NCBI RefSeq assembly: GCF_028554725.1
Contig: NC_071670.1
Span: 30,994,001 to 31,058,000, forward strand
DNA from: Zeugodacus cucurbitae
Taxonomy: Eukaryota > Arthropoda > Insecta > Diptera > Tephritidae
Direction: 5' to 3'
DNA length: 64,000 bases
Below the pieces are notes generated by a model. The model had not been told where the DNA came from and made no database searches. It worked only from the letters and a program-made list of their open reading frames with translations. A program made the position numbers and the translations under genes. This document shows, piece after piece, positions 10,393-20,981 of this stretch (the first letter of the stretch is position 1; each line of letters opens with the position of its first letter).

Positions 10393-11545
10393 ATGTCAAA
10401 AAGAAAAACCAAAGTACTGTCATTAAGTGATCAGCTTAAAATAGTGAATGCGTTTGAATCCGGAAAATCGCGGAATGAAATTCAGAGTGAGTTTAATCTA
10501 CCAGAATCCACCTTATAATAGGTGGTTATAAAATCAAAAGACTCTATAAAGTCTGAGTGCTCTGATGGACATGGAAATATTAAGAGGAGTAGAGTTTCCG
10601 AATTTCCCAATATCGAGAAGTGCGTTTTGGAATGGATAAAACAAACTCTCGATGAATACATTCCCATAGATGGACCTTTGTTAAAAGAAAAATCAAAAGA
10701 ATTTGCTAGAAAACTGGGAATCCAGAACTTTTCCGCTAGCAACGGCTGGTTAGAAAAATGCTATGGAGGAAAACAAAGTAAGGAACGCCTTACACTTCTC
10801 TAGTTTGTAAACATGAGTGGTACCGACAAACTTCCACTTCTCATCATCGGGAAATCAAAGCGACCTAGATGTTTTAAAGGTGTCAAGACTCTTCCCGTTG
10901 ATTATGCCAATAACACAAAGGCTTGGATGACCATGACATTATTTAAAGATTGGCTGAAAAAAGTTGACAGACAAATGAAGATAAAACGAAAAAAAATTAT
11001 GTTATTCATTGATAACTGTGCTGCCCATACGGACTTACCAACACTTGCAAACGTAAAAGTAATGTTTTTACCTGCTAACACCACTAGTAAACTTCAACTA
11101 TTGGATCCAGGCATCATTCACACTTTTAAACGCTTTTATCGCAGAGAAGTCGTTGAACTTAAGAACATGTTCTTAAGAAGAAAACAGTAGCCCTGACATT
11201 GACGTACTTCTAGCTATGAAATTTGCTAGAAAAGAATGGTACTTAGTAAGTGACGTAACTGTTAAAAACTGCTTCAAGAAAGCTGGGTTTTGGAAAAGAA
11301 CAGATAAACAAGACCTGCCAGAGGAAAATGATGTTGAAGTTGGATCTAACAAAGAGGAATGGTCTAAGCTTGTGTCTCATGAATCCAATATGTTAATGCC
11401 GAGCTTCGAGGATTTCGTTCAAATTGACGACGACGTAACTACCGCTGGAGAACAAACCGACGACGATATCGTTAAGAATTGTGTGGGCACCTGTTTTGCT
11501 GGAAATGACAGTGAAACGAGGCACAGATTTCAGAAACAGAAATAA
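10393..11545 (+). pseudogene. Tigger/pogo-like transposase, degraded
   Basis: ATG at 10393 starts MSKRKTKVLSLSDQLKIVNA, a CENP-B-type N-terminal helix-turn-helix. Two stops follow ESTL (10516-10521), then the second DNA-binding half continues (KEFARKLGIQNFSASNGWLEK). An internal deletion fuses this to KQSKERLTLL, removing the first catalytic Asp (DETG motif). After a stop at 10801, the DDE fold resumes in frame with MSGTDKLPLLIIGKSKRPR, LFIDNCAAH (second Asp) and LLDPGII (third Asp). The acidic tail from 11216 is the usual C-terminal part. It would cut and paste the element at TA sites if intact. Confidence 0.85.
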
Positions 11546-12416
11546 AGATCACGAAAAAAATTATTCGGCTACTGAACGAGAACTACTTGCCATTGCTTGG
11601 GCTACGAATTATTTTAGACTCTACTTGTACGGTACCAAATTCGTGATTTTATCAGACCATCAGCCCTTAAAATGGCTTTTCATTAAATCACAGGGGAAAA
11701 ATGAGTCCCAGATTACATCGGTGGTAAATAAAGTTAAGCGTATTTAATATTGATATATCTTACATTAAAGGAAAAGAAAATTTAGTAGCGGATTTTCTTA
11801 GAAGAATTAATGCAGACACTAACGAAATTAATATGATAAATGCATCTACTGGTTCTTTATACAATAATGTATCAGACGATTTAGAAACCGTTCACTCACA
11901 ATCTGAAGTATTTCATGACTACATTCCAATTATAGATACTGTTGTAAATAGGTTTAAAACTCAAATTATTTTAACCAAACATAAACAAGGAAAAATTGGA
12001 ATATATACAGAATTAGATGATAATCAATACTACATTTTACAAAATAAATTAATAGAATTGTTTGGAGAATTTAAAAATATAATATTTGTTCGTTGCTCAT
12101 ATCATGCAAATGATATCGAAGCTGAAGAAGAAGCGTTTAAACTAATTAATAATTATCATAAAAATGACACTGGTCACACTGATATTGATGAAAATTACTT
12201 TGGTCTAAAAAAGATAATTTATATTCCTATAAAAGCCAAATTACATTTAACTGAAACTCCAACAGACATAAAACAAATCATACATATGGATGTTTATACA
12301 AATACAAAATCAAACTTCCTCACTTTTATTGATAATTTCTAAAATTTTGCTGTTGCTTATTATCTAGAAGACAGAACCAATCCAACCATAAGCAGAGAAC
12401 TGATCAATCGATGACA
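11546..12416 (+). pseudogene. Pol fragment of another gypsy-type element: RNase H end and integrase start
   Basis: The segment begins inside RNase H (HEKNYSATERELLAIAW, FVILSDHQPLKW), shifts frame near 11720, and continues with YIKGKENLVADFLRRI, the end of RNase H. A 169-codon frame from 11833 covers the linker and reaches HMDVYTNTKSNFLTFIDNF, the first Asp of the integrase core, then a stop; FAVAYYLEDRTN continues after it near 12345. The rest of the core is deleted. Sequence differs from the pol at 6.5-8.4 kb, so it is a separate family or subfamily. Confidence 0.75.
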
Positions 12417-12866
12417 GCTAATAATTCATATCATTCAGTAACAAAAGAAAAACCAATAAATATTAAACTAGGAAATTGTAATAAGAGAAAATAGTTTAAA
12501 AAGAAAAAATAAATGTATAAGTAAAAGAAATGAAAAAAGAGAATTTTATAAAGAACAACCGAAATATAAAAATTCCAATTTAGATAATATTCATAGTACT
12601 AATATTAAGAAAAAAATGAAATTTGAAAATCCTATTAGAATTTAAGATATATCTTCAATTCTAGCAATGGAGAAGTTATATATTGTTATATTCATCTCAC
12701 TATTTATATATGTATGTAAATATTCTCTATTTTATTATCAACTCCTTTTGTTTTACTCATACTATTATTTTTTTTATTCTCATATTCTCATTCTTGTGTT
12801 GGACTTAGAAGTATTAACATCTTTAATTTTTGCTGACTTCGCATCAGCATATTGACAATTGGGAAC
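12417..12866 (+). other. Integrase tail remnant and short hydrophobic frame
   Basis: YHSVTKEKP near 12430 matches the integrase end of gypsy-type elements and is followed by Lys/Asn-rich sequence with stops. A 62-codon frame from 12667 starts MEKLYIVIFISLFIYV, a signal-anchor-like stretch that could be the start of an env gene, but nothing Env-like follows. From its end to 13285 the sequence is AT-rich and may hold LTR remnants; I see no gene in it. Confidence 0.3.
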
Positions 12867-13285
12867 AACCATTCAACGTAACCAGCGAATATCATAAGTT
12901 TAATTTAGGCTTAAGAAGTATTTTGTATTTAGTCTTTAGTTGACAGTCTTTAGACAATATTGAAAATAATAAAATCAACTGCTGACGTATGTCCGCTTAT
13001 TTAAAAAAATGAAGTTTTAAATTAAAAACTTAACTATATACATATGTAATATAATCGTACATTATGTAAATTCGCAAAAATTAGAAACATTGCACGATAG
13101 AGTGTAGTGCAACTAAAATTGCTGTTGTTGGAGAGAAATTGCTCTACAACAGGCACGTAAACAACACTCATAAGTCGTTTGCGATCGGGTCGGACACAAT
13201 CGAAGTCGAAGAGGATGAAAACGAACAAGTTACGGAAGATGAAAGTGAACAATGTGATGATGGAACTCAGAAGACATTGAAAAAA

Positions 13286-13653
13286 ACAAACAAATGGATG
13301 AAATGCGCGGCATTTTTCACAATGTGTTATCATATATTCAACATAACCACCAAATTCGAAGTGTGCCAAATGAATATACAAGTAACATTGAAAATAGTAA
13401 CGTCAATACCATTTTGCAAATTCGAATGCAACTGTATCGCGAAACAATTATTCGGTACGCGACTGCGGTACCAGACTGTGATCCAACAAATGGTAATTCG
13501 TTATCAATAGAACAGTTCGTTGAACGAGTAAACAGTGTTATCCATGCGTATGAATGGGACGAAAAGTGTCTATTGCTTGCCGTGAATAGTAAAATGAGAG
13601 AAGCAGCACGATTGTGGCTCGATGCGACAGAAAGACTATGGTTGCTTTCGTAA
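13286..13653 (+). pseudogene. Gag capsid fragment of a gypsy-type element
   Basis: A 119-codon frame (ATG at 13294) ends at TAA 13651-13653. The middle reads SLSIEQFVERVNSVIHAYEW and then LLAVNSKMREAARLWLDA, the retrotransposon-gag capsid core (hydrophobic helix, Trp/Leu pattern, SKxxxxAxxW). An acidic stretch in another frame upstream (EDENEQVTEDESEQ, about 13210-13260) may be the Gag start before a frameshift. No nucleocapsid zinc knuckle or protease follows. The source family is not the errantivirus above. Confidence 0.55.
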
Positions 13654-14557
13654 ACGCGAAGATGATATAACAACAACTACGAACAACAACTTGTGCAACA
13701 GATAAATCAAAAACGACAACATGCTAAGAAGTGATACGATGATTCAGTCTACGCATCCGATAAGATGAAGTCGTGGTGCTAACTTTCGCCTTTTTTGAAA
13801 ACGATAACGATGAAACTGATGAAAACGACGAGCATAGCGAGGGCGCTATATATTGTCAGGATAGACAAGGTAACCCTGTCAAAAATCATTAATTTCAACC
13901 TAGTGGCATCACCCATAAACTAGCATCAGGCAGTATACAGGTTATCTACTTAAAAAAATATTTCCGAGATGTAACTTAATTCTCGACCAATACGTGGTTT
14001 ACTATTGAACTATTGTGAAAAGAAATATTTTAAAAATTAATCTTGTACTCATTAAAATAAAAATATTATACATAACTTAAACTTAAAATAAATACCGAAA
14101 ATAAAATAACTGCGCGAGCTTTCGTTTAGCCTCCTTTCATACTATGCAAAAACAAAATCCTACAGACATATTTTCCGTATACTTATGAAGTTTTCGATTA
14201 GCTTTTGCATCTTAATGTCACTGAAAATATACAAACATAGATATCTATTAAGACAGGGCTAGGAAAATGTGAATTAATACTAAGTCAAAACTTTTGTTTT
14301 TGATATCAGGATAACAAAATGGCATTACAAATTAATCAATTTTTTGTTAACAAAAAGAGCAATGTTAATAAGTGATATTCATTTCTTAATAGTTATGACC
14401 CATTGTGTGTAAGTAATGTGAACTAAGAGGTTATACTTGTAATATCTTTGCTTTCTAAAATTTTTGATTTAATTTGCCTTAAATAGTCAAAATTTCAGAT
14501 GTTTATTAAAAAGAAAACTACTCAATAGAAATGGGGTACATTATAACATATCCTAGC
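13654..14557 (+). other. No gene seen
   Basis: AT-rich sequence with no supported frame. It directly follows the gag fragment and may contain retroelement remnants, but no LTR boundary or primer site is visible. Confidence 0.5.
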
Positions 14558-14559
14558 TT

Positions 14560-14565
14560 TTTATT
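14560..14565 (-). terminator. AATAAA polyadenylation signal for the minus-strand terminal exon
   Basis: TTTATT on the plus strand reads AATAAA on the minus strand, 39 bp downstream of the stop codon of the exon at 14605-14742. Confidence 0.45.
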
Positions 14566-14604
14566 GAATCTTAACAATTTACAAATACTTACATTCAACA
14601 TCAA

Positions 14605-14742
14605 TTACGATTTTGAATTATATATCAATCCAGTATAGTTACTGACAGCTTCCTCGCGATGTGTTTTCTGCAGACTATAATGCTGACTGGAACAGATATT
14701 GTACACCATTCTTCGTGTAACAATGTATGGGTTATGAATATC
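14605..14742 (-). CDS. Candidate terminal exon of an unrecognised host gene
   Basis: On the minus strand a pyrimidine-rich acceptor (CTTACTTTTTTACAG) precedes 45 codons that start DIHNPYIVTRRM and end at TAA (14605-14607). An AATAAA lies 39 bp beyond the stop. Acceptor, stop and poly(A) signal in register are what a real last exon shows, but I do not recognise the protein. It could belong to the same gene as the signal-peptide exon at 17577-17643; direct splicing of the two would put this exon out of frame, so at least one more exon would be needed. The frame extends upstream through a decayed repeat piece, which argues that the exon starts at the acceptor. Confidence 0.4.
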   Translation of the reverse strand, partial: DIHNPYIVTRRMVYNICSSQHYSLQKTHREEAVSNYTGLIYNSKS

Positions 14743-14758
14743 CTGTAAAAAAGTAAGA

Positions 14759-14806
14759 AGAGGTTCCTTAGATATGGTTTTTGACCAAAAAGTGGGCGAC
14801 GCCACG
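14759..14806 (-). repeat. Short DINE-1-like fragment
   Basis: The TTCCTTAGATATGG, TTTTTGACC and GTGGGCGACGCCACG blocks match the central part of the DINE-1-like copies (as at 42690-42740) in minus orientation. Confidence 0.6.
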
Positions 14807-15067
14807 ACAATTTTAAATTTTCGTGAATTCGAGTTAAGGAAGGAAGTTCAACTGAATGTACGAAAAATATGCATGAACAAAATAATTATTATCTTTAATA
14901 TAAATTCTATTTATATCGATTTCCACATAAACGAAACAGATTTCTATGCAGCTGATAAAGTAGGGTATCCAATAGACAATTATATGTTCAGTTTTATATA
15001 CTAGACTCTGCTCTACAATTATCACAATTGGAAATATATTAAATTTTTATCTATTATTTATATAGCC

Positions 15068-16840
15068 AAACTGAGAGTATAATATTTTTGTTTGCATAAC
15101 GGTTGTTTTTAACACCTAAAACTTAAAGTTAGATATAGAGTCATATATACCAAAGTCATCGGGGTAACGAGTAGATTTGAAATCCGGATGTCTTTTCGTT
15201 CGTCTGTGCAAGCTGCAACTTGGGTAAAATTTGAGATATATTGATGAAACTTGGTACGCGTTTCTTGGCACCATAGGAAAGTTTTCTTTCGAAGATGTGC
15301 GAAATCAGACCACTGCCACGCCCACAAGATGGCGAAAACCGAAAACACATAAAGTGCCAGAACTAAGCCATAAATAAAGCTATGAAAGTAAAATTTTTAT
15401 ACTCTCGCAACAAATGTTGCTAAAGAGAGTATTATAGTTTTGTTCACATAACGGTTGTTTGTAACACCCAAAACTAAACGAATTAGATATAGGGTTATAT
15501 ATACCAAAGTGATCAGGGTGAAGAGTGGAGTTCAAATCCGAATGTCTGTCTGTCCGCCCGTCTGTGCAAGCTGTAACTTGAGTAAAAATTAAGATATCTT
15601 GATGAAACTTGGCACACTTATTTCTTGGCACCATAGGAAAATGAGCAAAATCGGACCACTGCCACGCCCACAAAATGGCGAAAACCGAAAACACATAAAG
15701 TGCCATAACTAAGCCATAACTAAGCCATAAATAAAGCTATGGAAATAAAATTTCGTATGAAGGATCGTGCTATTAAGGGGCATATTTGGATGTAATTTTT
15801 TTGGGGAAGTGGGCGTAGCCCCGCCCCCAAATAGGTTTTTTGTATATATCTCGCAAACCAATAACCACTTCCCAATACTGTCCAAAAATGAAAGAAATCG
15901 GATCATAACCACGCCCACCTCCCATACAAAAGTTAGGTTGAAAATTACTAAAAGTGGGTTAACTCACTAACGAAAAACGTCAGAAACACTAAATTTCACA
16001 TAAGAAATGGCAGATGGAAACTGCACTCAGATTTTTTTACAAAATGGAAAATGGGCGTGGCGTCGCCCACTTATGGGTCAAAAACCATATCTCAGGAACT
16101 ACTTGACCGATTTCAATGAAACTTGGCTTGTAATAGTTTCCTTACCTCCCAACAATATGTTGTGAAAATTGGCCAAAGCGCTTCACAACCACGCCTACTT
16201 CCTATATACCAGAACTTTGAAGACAATCTGAATCGTTTACTTTACAATATATAAAGTAAGCACTAGTGAAGATATCGGTGCAAAACTTTGCACAAATACT
16301 GTATTTATAGTGTGGCAGCCCATTTCTAAAAATCGCCGAAATCGGACCATAGGTTTCGAACATGAGGACCTCGGTGCTTCTAACCTAATATTATGGTTTC
16401 CAACTTTCAATAGACTTTATACAATATATATGACGAATATGTGGGTCAAATTGTGTATTATATAATATAAATAAAGCTAAATAAATAAATTGCGAGAGTA
16501 TAAAATGTTCGGTTACACCCGAACTTAGCCCTTCCTTACTTGTTATATATCTCTTAAACTACTAAAGCTATATCAACGAAACAGTCCAAAAATGGAGAAA
16601 TTCGGATTATAAGCACACCTACCTCCCATAAAAAGGTTATGTTGAAAACTACTAAAAATGCTTTCAGTAAGGAAAAAAACCTAAAATTTCATTATAAAAA
16701 TGGTACAGAAGGGCTGCATTCAAAATCTTATACATAATTTTAAATTGCCGTGGCTCCAAATACTTATGGGTCAAGAGTAATATCTCCGAAACTACTTGAC
16801 CAATTTCAATGAAATTCTCGTTAGTTTTAACATTCTCAAT
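15068..16840 (+). mobile_element. Outer DINE-1-like element, split by a second copy of its own family
   Basis: The left part (15068-15397) reads from the GAGAGTATAATATTTTTG start through the GTCATCGGGGTAACGAG, CCACGCCCAC and AAAACACATAAAGTGCC blocks. The right part (16545 to about 16840) continues with the block that normally lies farther along (ATATCTC, CTACTAAAGCTATATCAACG, ACACCTACCTCCCAT). About 110 bp expected between them is missing, so deletion accompanied or followed the insertion. Orientation is defined from the TATACTCTCGCAAC end to the CTTACTTGTT end. Confidence 0.65.
15398..16544 (+). mobile_element. DINE-1-like non-autonomous Helentron, full length (inner copy)
   Basis: The copy starts TTATACTCTCGCAAC and ends with TTGCGAGAGTATAA, a hairpin (GTTCGG, six-base loop, CCGAAC), and then CTTCCTTACTTGTT. 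A short subterminal inverted repeat, a 3' hairpin and a C-TTGTT end are the hallmarks of DINE-1/INE-1 and other Helentron derivatives, as are the GATCAGGGTGA and GTCTGTCTGTCCG blocks and the repeated CCACGCCCAC boxes inside. It encodes no transposase and depends on an autonomous Helentron elsewhere. The middle portion marks it as the same subfamily as the copy at 42231. Confidence 0.8.
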
Positions 16841-17576
16841 TTGTGTTTTCATCGCTATTTAATTATAATTTTAATAAAAAAAATTGTTAAAAATATCTAA
16901 ATCAAAGAAAATGCTCAAAGCAGCCCTAATTTACACATTTACATTCAACAGCTGTTTCTACATCTGACGGCTGCTAGCTGCTGCAAAAACTAGCAGCTCT
17001 CATACGATCAGCTGACGCTCTCTTCTGCTAGTTTCTGCTAATTTTTGGAGAAAAGAAACACTTTTCCAGCAGAAATTTGACTAATTATCACTAGCTAGAA
17101 GATAGTATACAGACTTATTTTTGTTTTTGCTTTTCATAACAAGTTAGTAAGTTCCATCAGCTGATTAATATTATTGGCTTATTTTTATTAAAAAAAATCA
17201 GCCAATCGCAGTCAAAGAACGTATATCGTACGTCTTTGTCGCAGAGTTGCATTTGATTTTCATGTCGATTAAAATTTAATTTAAAATAAATGGAGATTTT
17301 ATTTTGTATTATAAATCGATCTTAATAAGCGTTTAAATCGAGCAGAGGCCGGTAAATTGATCAATTAGCTCCTATCTAAAAACGCTATAATATTACGTAC
17401 TCATTTGACATATCTTGCGTTTTTTACCCCTAATTAGTTTCGCATTCTATTAACTAATAATTATAATCAATAATAATTCTGTATAACCCCTAAACATAAA
17501 CATTAATAATGCCACCATCCTAACAAAAGCGCATTTTGTGCTATATTATATATATATAATAAACACACATACATAC
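16841..17576 (-). other. Non-coding; possible intron of the minus-strand gene, with CAGCTG sites
   Basis: No frame is supported. The part at 16945-17165 has several CAGCTG E-box cores (AACAGCTGTT, ATCAGCTGACG, ATCAGCTGATT) and repeated GCTAGC/CTGCTAG words. It lies just downstream of the signal-peptide exon on the minus strand. Confidence 0.4.
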
Positions 17577-17643
17577 CTGAACAGTAGCAACTGCCAAAGA
17601 GGCTGGCCAATAACCAGATGTAATTTTTAAATTTTGATTTCAT
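17577..17643 (-). CDS. Signal-peptide first exon of an unrecognised secreted or membrane protein
   Basis: On the minus strand an ATG (17643-17641) opens 22 codons, MKSKFKNYIWLLASLFGSCY and then CS, ending in CAG before the donor GTATGT at 17576. Lys residues at the start, a hydrophobic core and small residues before a Cys/Ser are a good signal peptide, and a phase-1 intron directly after the signal peptide is common in insect secreted proteins. The following exons are not identified; the candidate terminal exon at 14605-14742 is on the same strand. The function is unknown. If real, this is one of the few host coding sequences in the window. Confidence 0.45.
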
Positions 17644-18084
17644 TTTTGATGCCACTATCCCGGCTCCTTTTGGTTGTTATAGAGAAGCAGATATTTTGTC
17701 TTTTCTAGGCAAAGGTTTAGCCCCATGCCCGTTTTATTATAATTACCATGTTCGTGTAAATTGATCAACTTGCAAACAATTATTATTATTGTTGTTGGTG
17801 TATAGCGGTATGGCATAGAGGAATATGTAGTGAAACTGATAATCATAATATTTGGATGTACTCACATACATGTGTTCATGTACATATATAAGAGATAAGG
17901 CTTATTTTTAATTTCACATTACGTACATATTTTCTTATGTTCACTTATTTCAATTTCACTTATTCAATTATTCACACTGATAATGATGTTAGTCGTTTAG
18001 AGAGCACGAAACTGCAATTCATAAGAACTGCAATAACACTGTAGGCTGCACCGAATTCAGAAATATTCAAGGTCAAACTGATAT

Positions 18085-18123
18085 AGTTGATAGTTGAATG
18101 ACTTGGTGTGCACTTTTTATATA
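18085..18123 (-). promoter_or_regulatory. Possible core promoter (TATA plus initiator) for the signal-peptide exon
   Basis: On the minus strand TATATAAAAA (18123-18114) is followed by TATCAACT with the initiator-like A at 18088, 33 bp from the first T of TATAAAA (18121). A second initiator-like TCAGTT lies at 18081-18076. The predicted 5' untranslated region would be about 445 bp. In AT-rich DNA such pairs arise by chance, so this is suggestive only. Confidence 0.25.
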
Positions 18124-18842
18124 AATCGACATTGTCAGGCCATTTTTGGTCTTTACTTCATTAATACCGTTTAAATGACAAATATAAATAACTTTTATTT
18201 TTTTAAAGAATTTTCACACATTTTTTCATAAATTCCGATTCCACTTTAAATGCTGGCACTTATATGCAATTTAGATTAGACAGTTTTTCGTTGAAACTAA
18301 GCAAGTAAAAGCAGCAATCACTTATTGAATGTTTCCAATTGTGTGCTAATAACCATGAATAATTCATGCTATTAACTTTTTGTAATTTCACCCAACGAAA
18401 ATATATAAAATGTGCACGATGAAACCGGCGGCCGGCGTGGCTTTCGTTAGCATATGTTACAGAACACGAATTCACCATAGGCGCAACGAAGAAGACGTTC
18501 AGTGTTGCCAGAATTTTTTCGAGCAAACAACTGTCATTTGAAAATTAATTCTTAATCGAGCAACATTACGAATCTTTAGGGAAATTATCTTTTAATTGAA
18601 CAAATCTTAATATTATTTCTAAATAATAATATTAATATTAAATCTAAATATATTTGCGAAAAAATATTGTCTACAAAAACCATTTGACCACCAACCAAAG
18701 GTAAATAAAACTGCGAAAGGCAACGCTGTGATAGATTGCTAATCTCTCTTCGACTGGAACTCAACACAGCATATTGAGAGAATAAACGAAATGTACTCAA
18801 TGACTAAGGGGAAAAAGCAAACGATATGTGTCTGAGATATTA
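18124..18842. other. No gene seen
   Basis: AT-rich DNA with a GC-richer patch at 18418-18510 (CCGGCGGCCGGCGTGG). Open frames exist on the minus strand (for example 18526 to 18260) but have no recognisable domain, start context or splice sites. Confidence 0.4.
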
Positions 18843-19545
18843 CCCTCTCGCAACATGTTGCACAGAGTATCAAGTGCTGAACACATAGACGACGACAAGC
18901 GCTGCGATACACGCGTTCTTATGGGCACAGCTTTTTAGACTACAGCACGACTTCGCGACAAAAGTTCAAAGTTCTAACAAATATGACGTTATTTTGCCAG
19001 CAGAAGCGTAAAATATCTTTGATATATCATTTATAATAACAATCGATTATTTAAAGCAAATACATTGACCTATTTTTACACATTTTGCACAAATAATTTC
19101 ACTTTAAACTAAATATGTAAATTTTATTGAAGTGAAAGATTTTAGTACGACAACAATGAAATTGCTGTTTGATATGTCGCTGCTTCAAAACGACATTTAT
19201 AATCAGCCGTCGCTACGTCATGTCGTGTCGTCGTCTTTGTCTTCAGCACTTAATAGTTTTGTTCACCTAACGATTGTTTGTAAGTACAAAACTAAACATG
19301 TGACAAGGTTCCATATACCGTTGACGAGTAGATTTGAGATATCTTGATAAAAGTTGGTATACATATGCATTCTGTGGCAGCATATTCACAACTACTAAAA
19401 GTATGTACTTCGAGCAGTTCCGATTTGAGGCCCAAAGGTACGTAATTTCAATACAATCGGTCGAGTAGTTCCTTAGTTAAGATTTGTGACCACGACCATT
19501 TTCAATTTTTTTATACAAATCTGAGTGCATTCTCTACCTTTGGTC
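18843..19545 (+). repeat. Diverged DINE-1-like fragments
   Basis: CCCTCTCGCAACATGTTGCACAGAGTAT (18843-18870, over its separate blocks) matches the left end of the family. From 19238, TAGTTTTGTTCACCTAACG, GTTTGTAAG, GACGAGTAG and TTGAGATATCTTGAT follow in the same order as in complete copies, and later TCGGTCGAGTAGTTCCT and AAATCTGAGTGCA match the middle in the opposite orientation. The pieces are decayed and rearranged, older than the full copies. Confidence 0.55.
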
Positions 19546-19574
19546 AACGTGGACGAATATGTTTTCAAATCGAC

Positions 19575-20981
19575 GTGGGAGGAATGGCTAATGGATTTAG
19601 AAGAAATGAAAAGAACAGAAAATCTCTCAAAAACTGTAGACTCGAACACGTTTGTGTCCCTAATGTCGCAGATGATAGAAGAACACAGTTGGAATCGAAT
19701 GGGGTGAAAGAGGAGGAGGATGAGTCAATGGATGTGGCCTCAAATAGAGCAGAGGTGTCAACACAACTGGAAGTACATGGAGAGAATATGTCCACACAGT
19801 TGGAAGCGAATCAGACGTATATGTTAAGACCTTTAGAAGCGCATGAAGAGATTTTGTTAACACAATTGGAAGTGAATGGGATGTCCTCACAGTTGAAGGA
19901 GGAGGAGTCGATGGAGGTGACCTTACAAAGAGAAGAGGTGTCAACACAGCTGGAAGTGCATGGAGAGTGTATACCATCACAGGTGTCGACACAATTGAAG
20001 GAACAGGAGGTGCATAAATCGACGCAGATGATCCCAGAGGAGACAGACGTGTTATGGACAAAAGATTGTGATCGGAAAGAAGAAGACTCTCAACAACATG
20101 AGTCTCCAGGTGCAAGGAAAGAAGAAATAGCTGCAGAACGTCCAATCGCAAAGGCACAGTGGAACAGTTTTAAGTTGGTGGCTGGTTGCTTATATCGAGT
20201 GTGGAAAGGCAAAGGAGGATACTGCTCCCGATCTCTTGTGGTTGTTCGAAACGAAAGATCACCTAAAGTTTGCTACGAGATGCACAAAGGTCCTAGTGAA
20301 GGCCACATAAGAATCCCGGAAACCTTGGGAAGGTTGAGGAAACAGTTTTGTTGGGTTGGTTGTCGTCAATCAATGAGAGATTGCATTGCAAATGAGATGT
20401 CGAGTTCCAAGAGACATGGTCAGATGAAGCAGTACAGTTCGGGAACGCCATTTGAGCAATTTGCCATAGTTGTAGCTGCTCCATTACCTACCATTGAATC
20501 AGGAAACAGGAATGTTTTGTTGGTCAGGACAAATATGTGCGCAATTCGTAGTAAAGAGATTGACGAGATGACGGACGTGGATATCAAAAGTCGGGAAGTG
20601 TGCCAGAAGCTAAATGTCCGGAAAACACTTGGAGTCCCATTTCATCCAAGGTCCGATAGCATCGTGGAAAGATTCATCCGAAATTTCGAAGAGCATTTTA
20701 GAAAGCTGGTGGACAGGTATCACCACAGGTCCAGAGGATGTCCATATATCCATGTTCCTGGCTTATCGACCTGCTGTCCAGGAATCAACGGCGTAGACGA
20801 CTGCGAGTATTATTTTTGGTTACGGAATAATTTAAGGTTTAGGATTAATGCCAAAGGAGAAAGAAATGTCAAGGAGGACGACGGAGTCCTAGAAGACGAG
20901 ATTAATGAAAGATATGCTAAGCGTTTGGTTCTGGAAGTATGTCTAATCGGGACGATCAGACTTAAGTGGAGGGCAGTGTAA
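19575..20981 (+). pseudogene. Decayed Ty3/gypsy integrase frame with TQLE-repeat linker
   Basis: An uninterrupted 468-codon frame. Residues ~35-155 are an acidic linker with repeated STQLEVHGE-like units. Residues ~190-270 fit the zinc-binding region before integrase (the HIRIPETLGRLRKQF part is clear). The core follows, but the first catalytic Asp is replaced (AIVVAAPLPTIESGN where VDI-GPLP is usual) and the region before the second Asp (EMTDVDIKS) is shortened by a deletion; the Glu motif SIVERF is present. The frame runs into the LTR by a few bases, as in 412/mdg1-type elements. It resembles 412-like Pol but cannot be catalytic. Upstream RNase H, reverse transcriptase and gag are absent. 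Confidence 0.75.

Larger units (their letters stand above)
9977..11545 (+). mobile_element. Tigger/pogo-like DNA transposon, right end missing
   Basis: The left end, AGTCAAACCTGG after TA, resembles Tigger termini, and it is followed by an array of short repeats built on AGTGAGA. The transposase pseudogene starts at 10393. The right end is lost: at about 11545 the sequence turns into RNase H of a gypsy-type element with no inverted repeat. Confidence 0.7.

Noticed and set aside
15525..15540. Pol III B-box-like GTTCAAATCC in DINE copies, suggesting a SINE
   Set aside because: It fits the B-box consensus, but no A-box at a suitable distance is visible, and element ends are Helentron-like, not SINE-like.
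15380..15706. Protein-like minus-strand frames in DINE-1-like copies (also 40142-40845, 42923-43213, 59987-60537)
   Set aside because: The same peptides (for example ALYVFSVFAILWAWQWSDFAH in part) recur because the non-coding repeat recurs; starts and stops differ between copies and no autonomous element encodes them.
19660..20157. 165-codon minus-strand frame
   Set aside because: Antisense of the TQLE-repeat region; low-complexity Pro/Leu/Ser/Thr composition caused by the repeats on the plus strand.
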